Part shown: piece by piece, positions 7,997-17,233 of the stretch
How the letters are laid out: every line of letters begins with the position of its first letter
Position numbering within the stretch: the stretch's first letter is position 1
From: Microbacterium binotii
GTDB taxonomy: Bacteria > Actinomycetota > Actinomycetes > Actinomycetales > Microbacteriaceae
Assembly: GCF_021398715.1 (NCBI RefSeq)
Contig: NZ_CP090347.1
Location: forward strand, 620,001-684,000
Direction of reading: 5' to 3'
DNA length: 64,000 bases
The notes under the pieces: generated by a model
What the model saw: the letters and a program-made list of their open reading frames with translations, nothing else
Told to the model about the DNA's origin: nothing
Databases searched by the model: none
Program-made: the position numbers and the translations under genes

Positions 7997-9129
7997 GAGA
8001 CGGCCGCGGCCCACTTCTCGCCGAGCAGGGTGCCGGCGTCGGTGCTCTGCTGCTCGGTCGGCACGACGGTCTTGTCGGGCGTCGCGGGCAGGGCTGCAGC
8101 CAGCTTCTCGTCGAGCGTTCCTGCGGCCTGCATGGCGTCCATGCGGGCCGGGCGGGCGCCGCCGGCGAGCCACAGGTTCTGCACCTCGTCGCTGTAGAGG
8201 AACTCCTGCCACAGGCGTGCCGCTGCCGGGTGCGGCGCGCTCTTGTTGATCGCCTGGTTGTAGTACCCGGCGTACCCGGTGCCGTCGAAGACGACGACCT
8301 TCCAGTTGGGGTTGCTCTGGGTGTGGGTCGCGTTGAGGTAGTCCCAGTCGAAGACCACCGGCGTCTCCCCGCTGGCCACGGTCGCGCTGGTCACGTCGAG
8401 CTTCAGCATGTTGCCGGCGTCGTTCAGCTTGCTGAAGAAGTCGATGCCGGGCTGGTAGTCGTCCAGCGTTCCGCCGGACTGCACCGTGGCCATGCCGACC
8501 GCGGCGAACGCCGCGCCCGCCTGCGTCGGGTCGCCGTTGATGGCGACCGCGCCGCGGTAGTCGTCGCCGAGCAGATCATCGAGGCTCTGGGGTGCGGGGA
8601 AGCGCGACGAGTCGTAGCCGACCGACATGTACCCGCCGTAGTCTCCGACGAACAGGCCGGTCGGCTCCTTGAGCGCGTCGGGGATGTCATCCCAGGTCTG
8701 CACCTTGTACGGAGCGAACGACGCCGTGTTCTGCAGGGCGACGGTGAGTCCCAGATCGAAGACGTCGGGGGCGGTGTCCAGGCCCTCGTTGGTCTTCGCG
8801 GCCTGGATCTCCTCGGCGCTGGAGATGTCGGGCGACTGCTCCTCGACGGAGATCTCCGGGTAGCGCTGGGTGAACAGGTCGATGATCTCGCCGTAGTTGG
8901 CCCAGTCTCGCGGCAGGGCGATGACGTTGAGCTTGCCCTCGGCCTTCGCCGCGGCCTCGAGGTCGGCGAAGGTGCCGAAGTCGGCGACGCTCGTGGCGGA
9001 CTGGGCCTTCGAGGAGTCGTCGGAGGACGCCTCGGCGGTCCCCGCGCAGCCGGCGAGGGCGACGGCGGCGATCGCCGTCAGAGCGATCCCGGCGGCGGCG
9101 CGGCCGCGACGGGTGGAGCGGATGGTCAT
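7993..9129 (-). CDS. ABC transporter substrate-binding lipoprotein (polyamine/iron type)
   Basis: 378 residues. Basic N-terminus, hydrophobic core and lipobox LAGC at about residue 27 make it a lipoprotein anchored outside the membrane. The mature part is a two-domain extracellular binding fold of the PotD/FbpA class: LNVIALPRDWANYGEIIDLF, a hinge near VVFDWDYLNA, and the C-terminal AARLWQEFLYSDE. It captures the ligand for the two permeases and ATPase downstream, all coupled by 4-nt overlaps. The ligand is unknown; polyamine, Fe3+ or phosphonate are all possible for this class. The ATG at 9129 has GAGAGGA upstream. Confidence 0.9.
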   Translation of the reverse strand: MTIRSTRRGRAAAGIALTAIAAVALAGCAGTAEASSDDSSKAQSATSVADFGTFADLEAAAKAEGKLNVIALPRDWANYGEIIDLFTQRYPEISVEEQSPDISSAEEIQAAKTNEGLDTAPDVFDLGLTVALQNTASFAPYKVQTWDDIPDALKEPTGLFVGDYGGYMSVGYDSSRFPAPQSLDDLLGDDYRGAVAINGDPTQAGAAFAAVGMATVQSGGTLDDYQPGIDFFSKLNDAGNMLKLDVTSATVASGETPVVFDWDYLNATHTQSNPNWKVVVFDGTGYAGYYNQAINKSAPHPAAARLWQEFLYSDEVQNLWLAGGARPARMDAMQAAGTLDEKLAAALPATPDKTVVPTEQQSTDAGTLLGEKWAAAVS

Positions 9130-9476
9130 GCGGATTCCTCTCGGGTAGTTCGATGCGGCCGCGCGCGATGGGCGCGACACATCGGGACGAGAGGAAGTTA
9201 TGAGGGGGCGGTGACGGGGGTCGGCAGCAGCGGTGAACGGGTCGTGTACGCAGCGTGGCGAGTGCGTTGGGCCCCTCCGGAGCGCCCGTCGTGTGGGCCC
9301 GCCGCATCCGCCGCATCCGCGTCCGGCCACCGCATCCGCGCCTGCCGCAACGCAAGAGCGCCACTTCTGCGCACCTGCCACAGGATCAACCTGTCGCGGC
9401 TGCGCAGAAGTGGCGCATCTGCTCACATGCGTCGCAACTCGGGCACCCGGGGAGGGGGCACGAGAGCGGCGACGGG
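9130..9476. other. 347-bp intergenic region: SBP promoter and REP-like element
   Basis: It holds the probable promoter of the ABC operon (TAACTT on the minus strand at 9200-9195). A 9-bp inverted repeat, TTCCTCTCG (9135-9143) and CGAGAGGAA (9188-9196), pairs the ribosome-binding site region with the -10 region. REP-like copy B lies at 9358-9445. Three CCGCATCC octamers lie at about 9303-9336. No convincing coding sequence. Confidence 0.5.
9358..9445. repeat. REP-like palindromic element, copy B
   Basis: 27-nt arms (9358-9384 and 9390-9416) match with three mismatches around a 5-nt loop; the core is CCACTTCTGCGCA. The tail CGCAACTCGGGCA at 9433-9445 is identical to that of copy A at 5110-5122. 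It lies just past the stop codon of the minus-strand aspS. Confidence 0.7.
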
Positions 9477-10820
<1,344 letters not shown>

Positions 10821-10828
10821 GAGAGAGC

Positions 10829-10834
10829 AGTCTA
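10829..10834 (-). promoter_or_regulatory. -10 box of aspS
   Basis: TAGACT on the minus strand, 8 nt before the GTG at 10820; near-leaderless. Confidence 0.5.
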
Positions 10835-10854
10835 CGGGCCGTGCCCCGCGCCCG

Positions 10855-10860
10855 TACGAT
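10855..10860 (+). promoter_or_regulatory. -10 box of membrane protein gene, leaderless
   Basis: TACGAT lies 6 nt before the GTG at 10867. It is back to back with the aspS promoter, with about 20 bp between the two boxes. Confidence 0.5.
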
Positions 10861-10866
10861 GGCCGC

Positions 10867-11364
10867 GTGAGCAGTGAGCGCCCCGGCGAGGAACCCGCGA
10901 TCTTCCGGTTGCCGCCCGAGTCGTTCCGCGTCGGCTCCGACGAGGCACCGGCGGACGTCCGTCCGGAGCCGATCCCGCGCCGGGAACACCCCGCGCCACA
11001 GCCGCGGCGCGACACGGGGCGCACGACGCGGCGTCGGCGGCGGAAGGCGTGGGACATCGTCCTGACGATCGTGCTGCTGGCCGCGAACGCCGCCCTCTCG
11101 GCGGTCGCATCGGCGCTCGCTCTGCTGCTCGCCTCTTCCTCCGCCGGATGCGGCGCGGACGGCCGCGTGTGCCGCACGGAACTACTCCAGGGCGGGGTGT
11201 GGACCATGCTCACGGTGCCGTGGATCGTCTTCGTGCTGACCGCGTTCTTCGCCGTGTTGCTGCTCGTCGTGCGTCGCCGCGCCTTCTGGGTTCCGCTGGT
11301 GGGCACCGTCCTCGCCGCGCTGAGCTGGCTCGTGGGCGCCTTCCTGCTCTGGGCCGCCGTCTGA
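10867..11364 (+). CDS. three-helix membrane protein, unknown function
   Basis: 165 residues. The first 60 are polar and Arg/Pro-rich. Three hydrophobic helices follow: about 62-85, 105-128 and 135-155. Two cysteines (CGADGRVC) sit in the loop between helices 1 and 2 and could form a disulfide outside the cell. No known domain recognised. Start from the leaderless promoter; divergent from aspS. Confidence 0.7.
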   Translation: MSSERPGEEPAIFRLPPESFRVGSDEAPADVRPEPIPRREHPAPQPRRDTGRTTRRRRRKAWDIVLTIVLLAANAALSAVASALALLLASSSAGCGADGRVCRTELLQGGVWTMLTVPWIVFVLTAFFAVLLLVVRRRAFWVPLVGTVLAALSWLVGAFLLWAAV

Positions 11365-11478
11365 CGCTTCGGTGATGAGGCCGCGGGCGGTTTCCCAGCC
11401 GCGGTTCACCGGGGATGGATACCGTGTGCGCGACGCACGACATCCTTCGCCCGATCACCGAGAGTCTCGAGGACCCCG

Positions 11479-12159
11479 ATGACCCAGGTCGCTCTGCCTG
11501 TCCGCGCCTCGTCGAACGAGTCCTGGCTGAGCCAGCTGATGGACGCGCTGGTCGGACTGATGGAGTGGATCGGCCCCATCGGGGCCGGAATCGCGATCGC
11601 CCTGGAGAGCGTCTTCCCGCCGCTGCCGAGCGAGGCGATCCTGCCGATGGCGGGGGTCACCGCCAGCCGCGGCGGCTTCACGCTCGCCGAGGCGCTCCTG
11701 TGGACGACGGCGGGCTCCGTGGTGGGTGCGCTCGTGCTCTACGGCATCGGCGCCTGGCTCGGCATCGAGCGGTTGCGCCGGGTGGCGGCGAAGGTGCCGC
11801 TGGTGCATCCGGAAGACATCGACCGCACGGTCGCCTGGTTCCGCAAGCACGGCGGCAAGGCCGTGTTCTTCGGTCGGATGGTGCCGCTGTTCCGCAGCTT
11901 CATCTCGATCCCCGCGGGCGTGACCCGCATGCCGCTGTGGCGCTTCGTGCTGCTGACGGCCGCGGGAAGCCTGGTGTGGAACACGATCTTCGTGCTCGCC
12001 GGCTACTTCCTCGGCGAGTCGTGGCACATCGTCGAGCAGTATGCGGAGGTGTTCCAGGTGATCGTCATCGTCGGCGTCGCCGCGGGCATCGCGTGGTTCG
12101 TCGTCGCGCGGGTGCGGTCGCTGCTCGCCCACCGACGCCGCGTGGGTGCCCGCGACTGA
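11479..12159 (+). CDS. DedA-family membrane protein
   Basis: 226 residues of the DedA/SNARE-associated family. Seen are the re-entrant motif ESVFPPLPSEAILPMAG near residue 43 and the second motif GRMVPLFRSFISIPAG near residue 132, with hydrophobic C-terminal helices. DedA proteins act as polyprenyl-phosphate or phospholipid transporters or flippases; which lipid is moved here is unknown. A GAGG site precedes the ATG. A short unassigned gap (11365-11478) lies upstream. Confidence 0.92.
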   Translation: MTQVALPVRASSNESWLSQLMDALVGLMEWIGPIGAGIAIALESVFPPLPSEAILPMAGVTASRGGFTLAEALLWTTAGSVVGALVLYGIGAWLGIERLRRVAAKVPLVHPEDIDRTVAWFRKHGGKAVFFGRMVPLFRSFISIPAGVTRMPLWRFVLLTAAGSLVWNTIFVLAGYFLGESWHIVEQYAEVFQVIVIVGVAAGIAWFVVARVRSLLAHRRRVGARD

Positions 12160-12203
12160 CCGCTACCAGCTGACGCTCAGTCTCTTCATATCCGGCATCC
12201 ACG

Positions 12204-12209
12204 TAAAAT
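12204..12209 (+). promoter_or_regulatory. -10 box of the cytochrome c maturation operon, leaderless
   Basis: TAAAAT, 6 nt before the GTG at 12216. It is the most AT-rich box of the set and probably drives the five genes to 16976. Confidence 0.6.
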
Positions 12210-12215
12210 CGGGGG

Positions 12216-12845
12216 GTGCCCGCCGAACGCCTCCACCTCGTGCGCCATGGCGAGGTCCACAATCCCGACCGTGTCCTCTACGGTCGCCTGCCCGAGTTCC
12301 GGCTGAGCGCGGCAGGCCGTCGGATGGCTCGCCAGGCCGCGGAGCACGTGCAGGCCGAGGAGCGTCCCGTCACCGCGCTGGTCTGCTCACCGTTGCAGCG
12401 CACGCGCGAGTCGGCCGAGCCGTTCACCGAGCTCTTCGGCTTCGAGCCGGTCGTCGAGCCCGACGTGATCGAGCCGTGGAACGTGTTCGAAGGCAAGCGG
12501 ATGCGGCGCGCCCTGGCCAACCCCCTGAACTGGCGTCATGTGACGCGACCCTCCGTTCCGAGCTGGGGCGAGCCCTATGCCGAGGTCGTCGCGCGGATGC
12601 AGCGGGCCATGGCGAAGGCGTGGAACGCGGTTCCCGCGGGCGATGTCGTCATCGTCAGCCACCAGCTGCCGATCTGGGTGACCCACCTCGCGATCGCCGG
12701 ACTCCCTCTGCGGCACGACCCGCGCGCCCGGCGCTGCGCGCTGTCGAGCGTGACGAGTTTCGAGGGCGGCCCGGGAGCCTGGCGCGAGATCGCCTACGCG
12801 GAGCCCGCATCCGCCGAGGGCGCCGTCGATGTAGGAGCAGTATGA
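12216..12845 (+). CDS. histidine phosphatase (phosphoglycerate mutase-like)
   Basis: 209 residues. The catalytic RHG box is near the N-terminus (LHLVRHGEVHNPD). The second histidine lies in VIVSHQLPIW, and the CSPLQRTRESAEPF segment completes the branch-1 phosphatase pattern. The substrate is unknown. It is the first gene of the cytochrome c maturation operon; its stop overlaps the next ATG (ATGA). Such a phosphatase commonly precedes resA/ccdA genes in actinobacteria, but no mechanistic link is visible. Confidence 0.9.
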   Translation: MPAERLHLVRHGEVHNPDRVLYGRLPEFRLSAAGRRMARQAAEHVQAEERPVTALVCSPLQRTRESAEPFTELFGFEPVVEPDVIEPWNVFEGKRMRRALANPLNWRHVTRPSVPSWGEPYAEVVARMQRAMAKAWNAVPAGDVVIVSHQLPIWVTHLAIAGLPLRHDPRARRCALSSVTSFEGGPGAWREIAYAEPASAEGAVDVGAV

Positions 12846-13450
12846 GATTCCGTCCCCGCCGCCTCGCCGCAGCCCTGGTCGCCGGCGCGCTCGCGGTCAC
12901 CCTCGCCGCCTGCTCGGCGAACGACTCCCTCGCCGACCAGTACCGGGAGGGCTCGAACAAGGGCTACATCGGTGCCGACGGTGTGCCGATCGTCGAGACC
13001 CCGCCGGCGGAGCGTTCGGATCCCATCGTGTTCACGGGGGTGAGTGACAGCGGTGAGACGGTGACGAACGAGGACTACGCCGGCCAGGTGCTCGTCGTGA
13101 ACTTCTGGTACGCCGCGTGCGGTCCGTGCATCGTCGAGGCGCCGCGCCTGGAGAAGTCGTACGAGGACCTCCGGGGCGAGAACGTGTCGTTCCTCGGCAT
13201 CAACACCTACGACCAGGCGCCCACCGCCGCATCCTTCGCCAAGGACAACGGCATCAGCTACCCCAGCCTGCTGGCGGTCGACGACAGCAAGCTCAAGCTG
13301 TCGTTCGCCTCCGCCACGCCACTCACGGCCACGCCGACGACCCTCGTGCTCGACAAGCAGGGCCGGGTCGCCGCGCGTATCGTCGGCGAGCTCGGCGACG
13401 CCTCGATCCTCACGACGCTCGTGCGCGACGCCCTCAAGGAGGGTTCGTGA
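12842..13450 (+). CDS. TlpA/ResA-type thioredoxin lipoprotein
   Basis: 202 residues. Signal peptide with lipobox LAAC (Cys24), then a TlpA-like thioredoxin fold. The redox site is WYAACGPC (Cys93, Cys96), and the cis-Pro loop is in TPTTLVL. It is expected to reduce apocytochrome c cysteines on the outer face of the membrane, receiving electrons from CcdA encoded next. Its stop overlaps the ccdA GTG. WYAAC in place of WCxxC keeps both catalytic cysteines. Confidence 0.9.
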   Translation: MRFRPRRLAAALVAGALAVTLAACSANDSLADQYREGSNKGYIGADGVPIVETPPAERSDPIVFTGVSDSGETVTNEDYAGQVLVVNFWYAACGPCIVEAPRLEKSYEDLRGENVSFLGINTYDQAPTAASFAKDNGISYPSLLAVDDSKLKLSFASATPLTATPTTLVLDKQGRVAARIVGELGDASILTTLVRDALKEGS

Positions 13451-14181
13451 CCGGCATCGTCGCCGAAGGAGCGCTCTGGGTTGCGATCCCGGTGGCGCTC
13501 GCCGCGGGACTCGTGTCGTTCCTCTCTCCCTGCGTGCTCCCGCTCGTGCCCGGCTACCTCGGCTTCCTCGGCGGGGCGGCGGGCACCGCATCCGGTCGCA
13601 GAGGGCGCGTGCGCCTGCTGCTGAGCGTCCTGCTCTTCATCGCCGGCTTCACGGTGGTCTTCATGGCGATGACGGTGCTGGGCGGCTCGCTCGGTCGGTT
13701 CTTCCTGGAGTACTCCGACATCATCACGCGCGTGCTCGGTGCGGTCGTGATCATCATGGGGCTCATCTTCATCGGCCTGTTCGGCTTCGCGCAGCGCACC
13801 TTCAAACCCAACGTCCGCGGCAACCTGGGGCTCGTGGGCGCGCCGCTGCTCGGCCTCGCGCTCGGCATCGGATGGGCGCCGTGCATCGGCCCCACACTCG
13901 CGACGATCCTCGCGCTGTCGTGGAACATGGGCGACCCCGGCCGCGCCGCCGTGCTCGGACTCGCGTACTCGCTCGGGCTCGGCATCCCCTTCCTCCTGCT
14001 GGCGGCCGGCTTCGGCTGGGCGAGCAAGTCGGTGTCGTTCCTGCGCCGCCACATCCGTTCCATCAATATCTTCGGCGGCGTCCTGCTCATCGTTCTCGGT
14101 GTGCTGATGGTCACCGGCGTCTGGAGCTCACTCATGTCGCAGTTGCAGGGGGTGCTGGTCAATGTCCCGCTCCCCATCTGA
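13447..14181 (+). CDS. ccdA: CcdA-type thiol-disulfide membrane transporter
   Basis: 244 residues with six or so transmembrane helices. The conserved cysteines are in FLSPCVLPLVPGYLGFLGG near the N-terminus and GWAPCIGPTLATIL near residue 140, the two redox cysteines of CcdA/DsbD-beta. It passes electrons from cytoplasmic thioredoxin to the TlpA-like protein. GTG 13447 overlaps the upstream stop, which fixes the start. Its 3' end overlaps resB by 20 bp. Confidence 0.93.
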   Translation: MTGIVAEGALWVAIPVALAAGLVSFLSPCVLPLVPGYLGFLGGAAGTASGRRGRVRLLLSVLLFIAGFTVVFMAMTVLGGSLGRFFLEYSDIITRVLGAVVIIMGLIFIGLFGFAQRTFKPNVRGNLGLVGAPLLGLALGIGWAPCIGPTLATILALSWNMGDPGRAAVLGLAYSLGLGIPFLLLAAGFGWASKSVSFLRRHIRSINIFGGVLLIVLGVLMVTGVWSSLMSQLQGVLVNVPLPI

Positions 14182-15961
14182 TCGAGCCGACGTCTCGGAG
14201 CCGCTCCGGCCCTCTGACCACGTCGACGGCCGCCCCGCTCCGTCGCGCGACGACGATGTGACCTCCCCGCGCCTCGGACCGATCGAGTGGCTGCGGTGGG
14301 GATGGCGGCAGCTGACGAGCATGCGCACCGCCCTCGTGCTGCTGCTGCTGCTGGCGATCGCGGCGGTGCCCGGCTCGATCTTCCCGCAGCGCTCGGCCGA
14401 CCCGAACGGTGTCACGCAGTTCCGCGCCGACAACCCGGATCTCTTCCCGGTGCTCGACTGGTTCAAGCTGTTCGACGTCTACAGCTCGCCGTGGTTCTCG
14501 GCGATCTACATCCTGTTGTTCATCTCGCTCATCGGATGCGTCATCCCGCGCACGAGGCACCACTGGAAGGCGCTGCGCGCGCGTCCGCCGCGCACGCCCG
14601 CGCGCCTGTCTCGCCTCGACGACCATCGCGAGATCGTGGTGCGCCTGCCCGAGGGCACGGATGCCGCGGCCGCGGCGGAGGACGCCGTCGGCTCGGCCGC
14701 AGCCCAGCTGCGCACCGCCCGCTACCGCGTCGAGCGCTACGACGGCCGCGGTTCGCTGTCGGTGTCGGCCGAGCGCGGATACCTCCGCGAGACGGGCAAC
14801 CTGCTCTTCCACATCGCCCTCGTGGGTGTGCTCATCGCGGTGGGCGTGGGCGGAGCGCTGACCTACACCGGTCAGCGGGCCATGGTGCAGGGCACGAGCT
14901 TCGTGAACGCCCTGACGGATTACTCGTCCTTCAACCCCGGACGCTTCGTCGACGCCGACCAGCTCTCGCCGTACTCGATCACCCTCAACAAGTTCGACGT
15001 GACCTACCAGCCCTCCGGCACCGCGGCGGCGGGACAGGCAGGCGACTTCGCGGCGCACGTGACCACGCAGTTGCCGGGCCAGGATCCGCAGGACGGCGAG
15101 GTGCGCGTCAACCACCCGCTCGACATCGCGGGGGACCGCGTGTACCTGATGGGCAACGGCTACGCGCCGATCGTCACGGTGCGCGACGCCGACGGCGACG
15201 TCGTGTTCCGCGACGCCGTGCCCTTCCTGCCCCAGAACAACAACATGACCTCGCTCGGCGTGGTCAAGATCGCCGACGGCATGCCGCAGCAGCTCGGTCT
15301 CGTCGGGTTCTTCTATCCGACGGCGCAGCCGCTGGACACCGGTGCCTACACCTCTGTCTACCCCGATCTGATCTATCCCGTGCTGAGTCTCGACGTCTAC
15401 GAGGGCGACCTCGGCATCGACGACGGCACGCCCCGCTCGGTCTACACCCTGGATCCGACCGGGATGACGAAGCTCACCGGCATCGACACGGACAAGTCCT
15501 CGATCCAGCTGCTTCCGGGCCAGACGACCGATCTGCCGAACGGCCTCGGCACGATCACGTTCGAGAACGCCGCCGACCCGAGTCAGAACGAGGTGACCGA
15601 CGGCACCCTGGACTCGGGCTCGCCGGGCGCCGACTACTCGCAGGCCGTGCCGAGGTTCGTGTCGCTCTCCATCCACCACGACGTCGGCGCACCCTGGGTG
15701 CTGCTGTTCGCGGTGATCGCGCTCGCCGCGCTGCTGCTGGCGCTGTTCGTGCCTCGCCGGCGGATGTGGGTGAAGGTCACGCCGCGCGATGGCGCGCTGC
15801 TCATCGAGTACGCGGGCCTCGCGCGCGGGGAGGATCCGCAGATCGCCGTCGCGGTCGACCAGCTCGCCGATCGGCACGGACGTGCCTTCGCCGAGGCCGC
15901 GGAGGGCGAGATCATCGACGCGAATCGGCCGACCGCCCACGCAGACCCGAAAGTAGACTGA
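14162..15961 (+). CDS. resB: ResB-family cytochrome c biogenesis protein
   Basis: 599 residues. A disordered N-terminus precedes WLRWGWRQLTSMRTALVLLLLLA, a helix typical of ResB, and PGSIFPQ. Further helices lie near 110, 200 and at the C-terminus, with a large external domain between. Together with CcsB it forms the System II haem lyase that attaches haem to c-type cytochromes. The ATG lies inside ccdA, so the two are translationally coupled. The stop overlaps the -10 box of ccsB. Confidence 0.93.
   Translation: MSRSPSDRADVSEPLRPSDHVDGRPAPSRDDDVTSPRLGPIEWLRWGWRQLTSMRTALVLLLLLAIAAVPGSIFPQRSADPNGVTQFRADNPDLFPVLDWFKLFDVYSSPWFSAIYILLFISLIGCVIPRTRHHWKALRARPPRTPARLSRLDDHREIVVRLPEGTDAAAAAEDAVGSAAAQLRTARYRVERYDGRGSLSVSAERGYLRETGNLLFHIALVGVLIAVGVGGALTYTGQRAMVQGTSFVNALTDYSSFNPGRFVDADQLSPYSITLNKFDVTYQPSGTAAAGQAGDFAAHVTTQLPGQDPQDGEVRVNHPLDIAGDRVYLMGNGYAPIVTVRDADGDVVFRDAVPFLPQNNNMTSLGVVKIADGMPQQLGLVGFFYPTAQPLDTGAYTSVYPDLIYPVLSLDVYEGDLGIDDGTPRSVYTLDPTGMTKLTGIDTDKSSIQLLPGQTTDLPNGLGTITFENAADPSQNEVTDGTLDSGSPGADYSQAVPRFVSLSIHHDVGAPWVLLFAVIALAALLLALFVPRRRMWVKVTPRDGALLIEYAGLARGEDPQIAVAVDQLADRHGRAFAEAAEGEIIDANRPTAHADPKVD
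15954..15959 (+). promoter_or_regulatory. -10 box of ccsB, overlapping the resB end
   Basis: TAGACT, 6 nt before the ATG at 15966. It gives ccsB a second, leaderless promoter inside the operon. Confidence 0.45.
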
Positions 15962-15965
15962 CCCC

Positions 15966-16976
15966 ATGCCCGAACAGCTCTCGCTCGACGCGGTCTCGCT
16001 GCTCACCGTCTGGACGGCGGTCGCGATCTATGCGCTCGCGTTCATCGCGTACACGATCGACCTCGCCCGCCGCTCCGCCGACGCCGTCGACCGGCAGGAC
16101 GCCCGCGTGCGCGAGCGCGAGCTCGTCGGCGCCGGCGGCGAGACGATCTCGCAGGTGCGCGCGAGCGAAGAGCGCGCCGCCGCATCCCTCGCGGCACGCG
16201 GACGCGACCGCTCGCGTCCGGTGTGGGCGCGCATCGGCACGTCGCTGACGTGGCTCGCGTTCCTCTTCCACGTGACCGGAGCGGTGCTGCGCGGCATCGC
16301 CGCCGAGCGGGTGCCGTGGTCGAACATGTACGAGTTCGCCCTGACGGGCACGGTGCTCATCGTCGCCGTGTACCTGGGCGTGCTGTTCCGCTACGACCTG
16401 CGCTTCCTGGGCGCGTTCATCACGGGACTCGTCGCCGTGCTGATGGGCTGGGCGACGCTGCTCCACGTCGACGTCGTTCCGCTCGCCGACCCGCTGAAGA
16501 GCGTCTGGCTCGTGGTGCATGTGTTCGTCGCCTCCCTGGCGACAGCTTTCTTCGCGCTCGCCTTCGCGCTCTCGGTGACCCAGCTGCTGCAGGCGCGACG
16601 TGAGCGCAAGGCGGCCGCCGCCGACGCGAAGACCGGCCCGCGGTTCCTGCGCATCCTCCCCGGTGCGGACGCGCTCGAGTCTCTCGCCTACCGGTTCGCG
16701 ATCGTCGGTTTCATCTTCTGGACCTTCACCCTCATCGCCGGCTCCATCTGGGCCAACGACGCGTGGGGTCGCTACTGGGGCTTCGACACCAAAGAGGTGT
16801 GGACCTTCGTGATCTGGGTGCTCTACGCCGGCTACATCCACGCCCGCGCCACGCGCGGCTGGCGTGGCACGCGGTCGGCGTGGCTCTCGATCATCGGATT
16901 CAGCGCCGTGATGTTCAACTTCACGATCGTGAACCTCTTCTTCAAGGGTCTGCACGTCTACAGCGGCCTCAGCTGA
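15966..16976 (+). CDS. ccsB: CcsB/CcsA-type cytochrome c synthase subunit
   Basis: 336 residues. The tryptophan-rich haem-handling motif WGRYWGFDTKEVW lies near residue 262 between helices, and conserved histidines are in LFHVTG, LLHVDV and VVHVFV. This is the haem channel/ligase subunit that pairs with ResB. About eight transmembrane helices. Last gene of the operon, followed by a strong inverted repeat at 16988. Confidence 0.94.
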   Translation: MPEQLSLDAVSLLTVWTAVAIYALAFIAYTIDLARRSADAVDRQDARVRERELVGAGGETISQVRASEERAAASLAARGRDRSRPVWARIGTSLTWLAFLFHVTGAVLRGIAAERVPWSNMYEFALTGTVLIVAVYLGVLFRYDLRFLGAFITGLVAVLMGWATLLHVDVVPLADPLKSVWLVVHVFVASLATAFFALAFALSVTQLLQARRERKAAAADAKTGPRFLRILPGADALESLAYRFAIVGFIFWTFTLIAGSIWANDAWGRYWGFDTKEVWTFVIWVLYAGYIHARATRGWRGTRSAWLSIIGFSAVMFNFTIVNLFFKGLHVYSGLS

Positions 16977-16987
16977 CCCGCATCCCG

Positions 16988-17032
16988 CACCAGCGTGCCC
17001 CGGCGCCTTCAGGCTGCCGGGGCACGCTGGTG
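16988..17032 (+). terminator. stem-loop terminator after ccsB
   Basis: Perfect 16-bp arms (CACCAGCGTGCCCCGG and complement) around a 13-nt loop, 11 bp after the stop. There is no long T-run, so termination would rest on the stem. Confidence 0.65.
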
Positions 17033-17085
17033 TCTGCGCGCGGTCGGGCGGCCGCATCCGGTTCCGGCGTCCGGCCCATCCGTGC

Positions 17086-17151
17086 GTCGGAGAATCGGCC
17101 GAATGTCGGAGGATGCGGCGTCGATCCTCCGAGGGAGTGCGTTTCTCCGAC
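17086..17151. repeat. nested double inverted repeat
   Basis: The outer pair GTCGGAGAA (17086-17094) / TTCTCCGAC (17143-17151) encloses an inner pair TCGGAGGAT (17106-17114) / ATCCTCCGA (17124-17132). It lies between two convergent genes and could fold as a two-part hairpin. Confidence 0.5.
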
Positions 17152-17233
17152 CGGGGGCGCCGGCTGGTCCGGGCCACCGCGGCGCCGCCTGCGGGCCCGG
17201 CGACCCTGCCCCGACGCCCGCGCGCCCCGCGGG

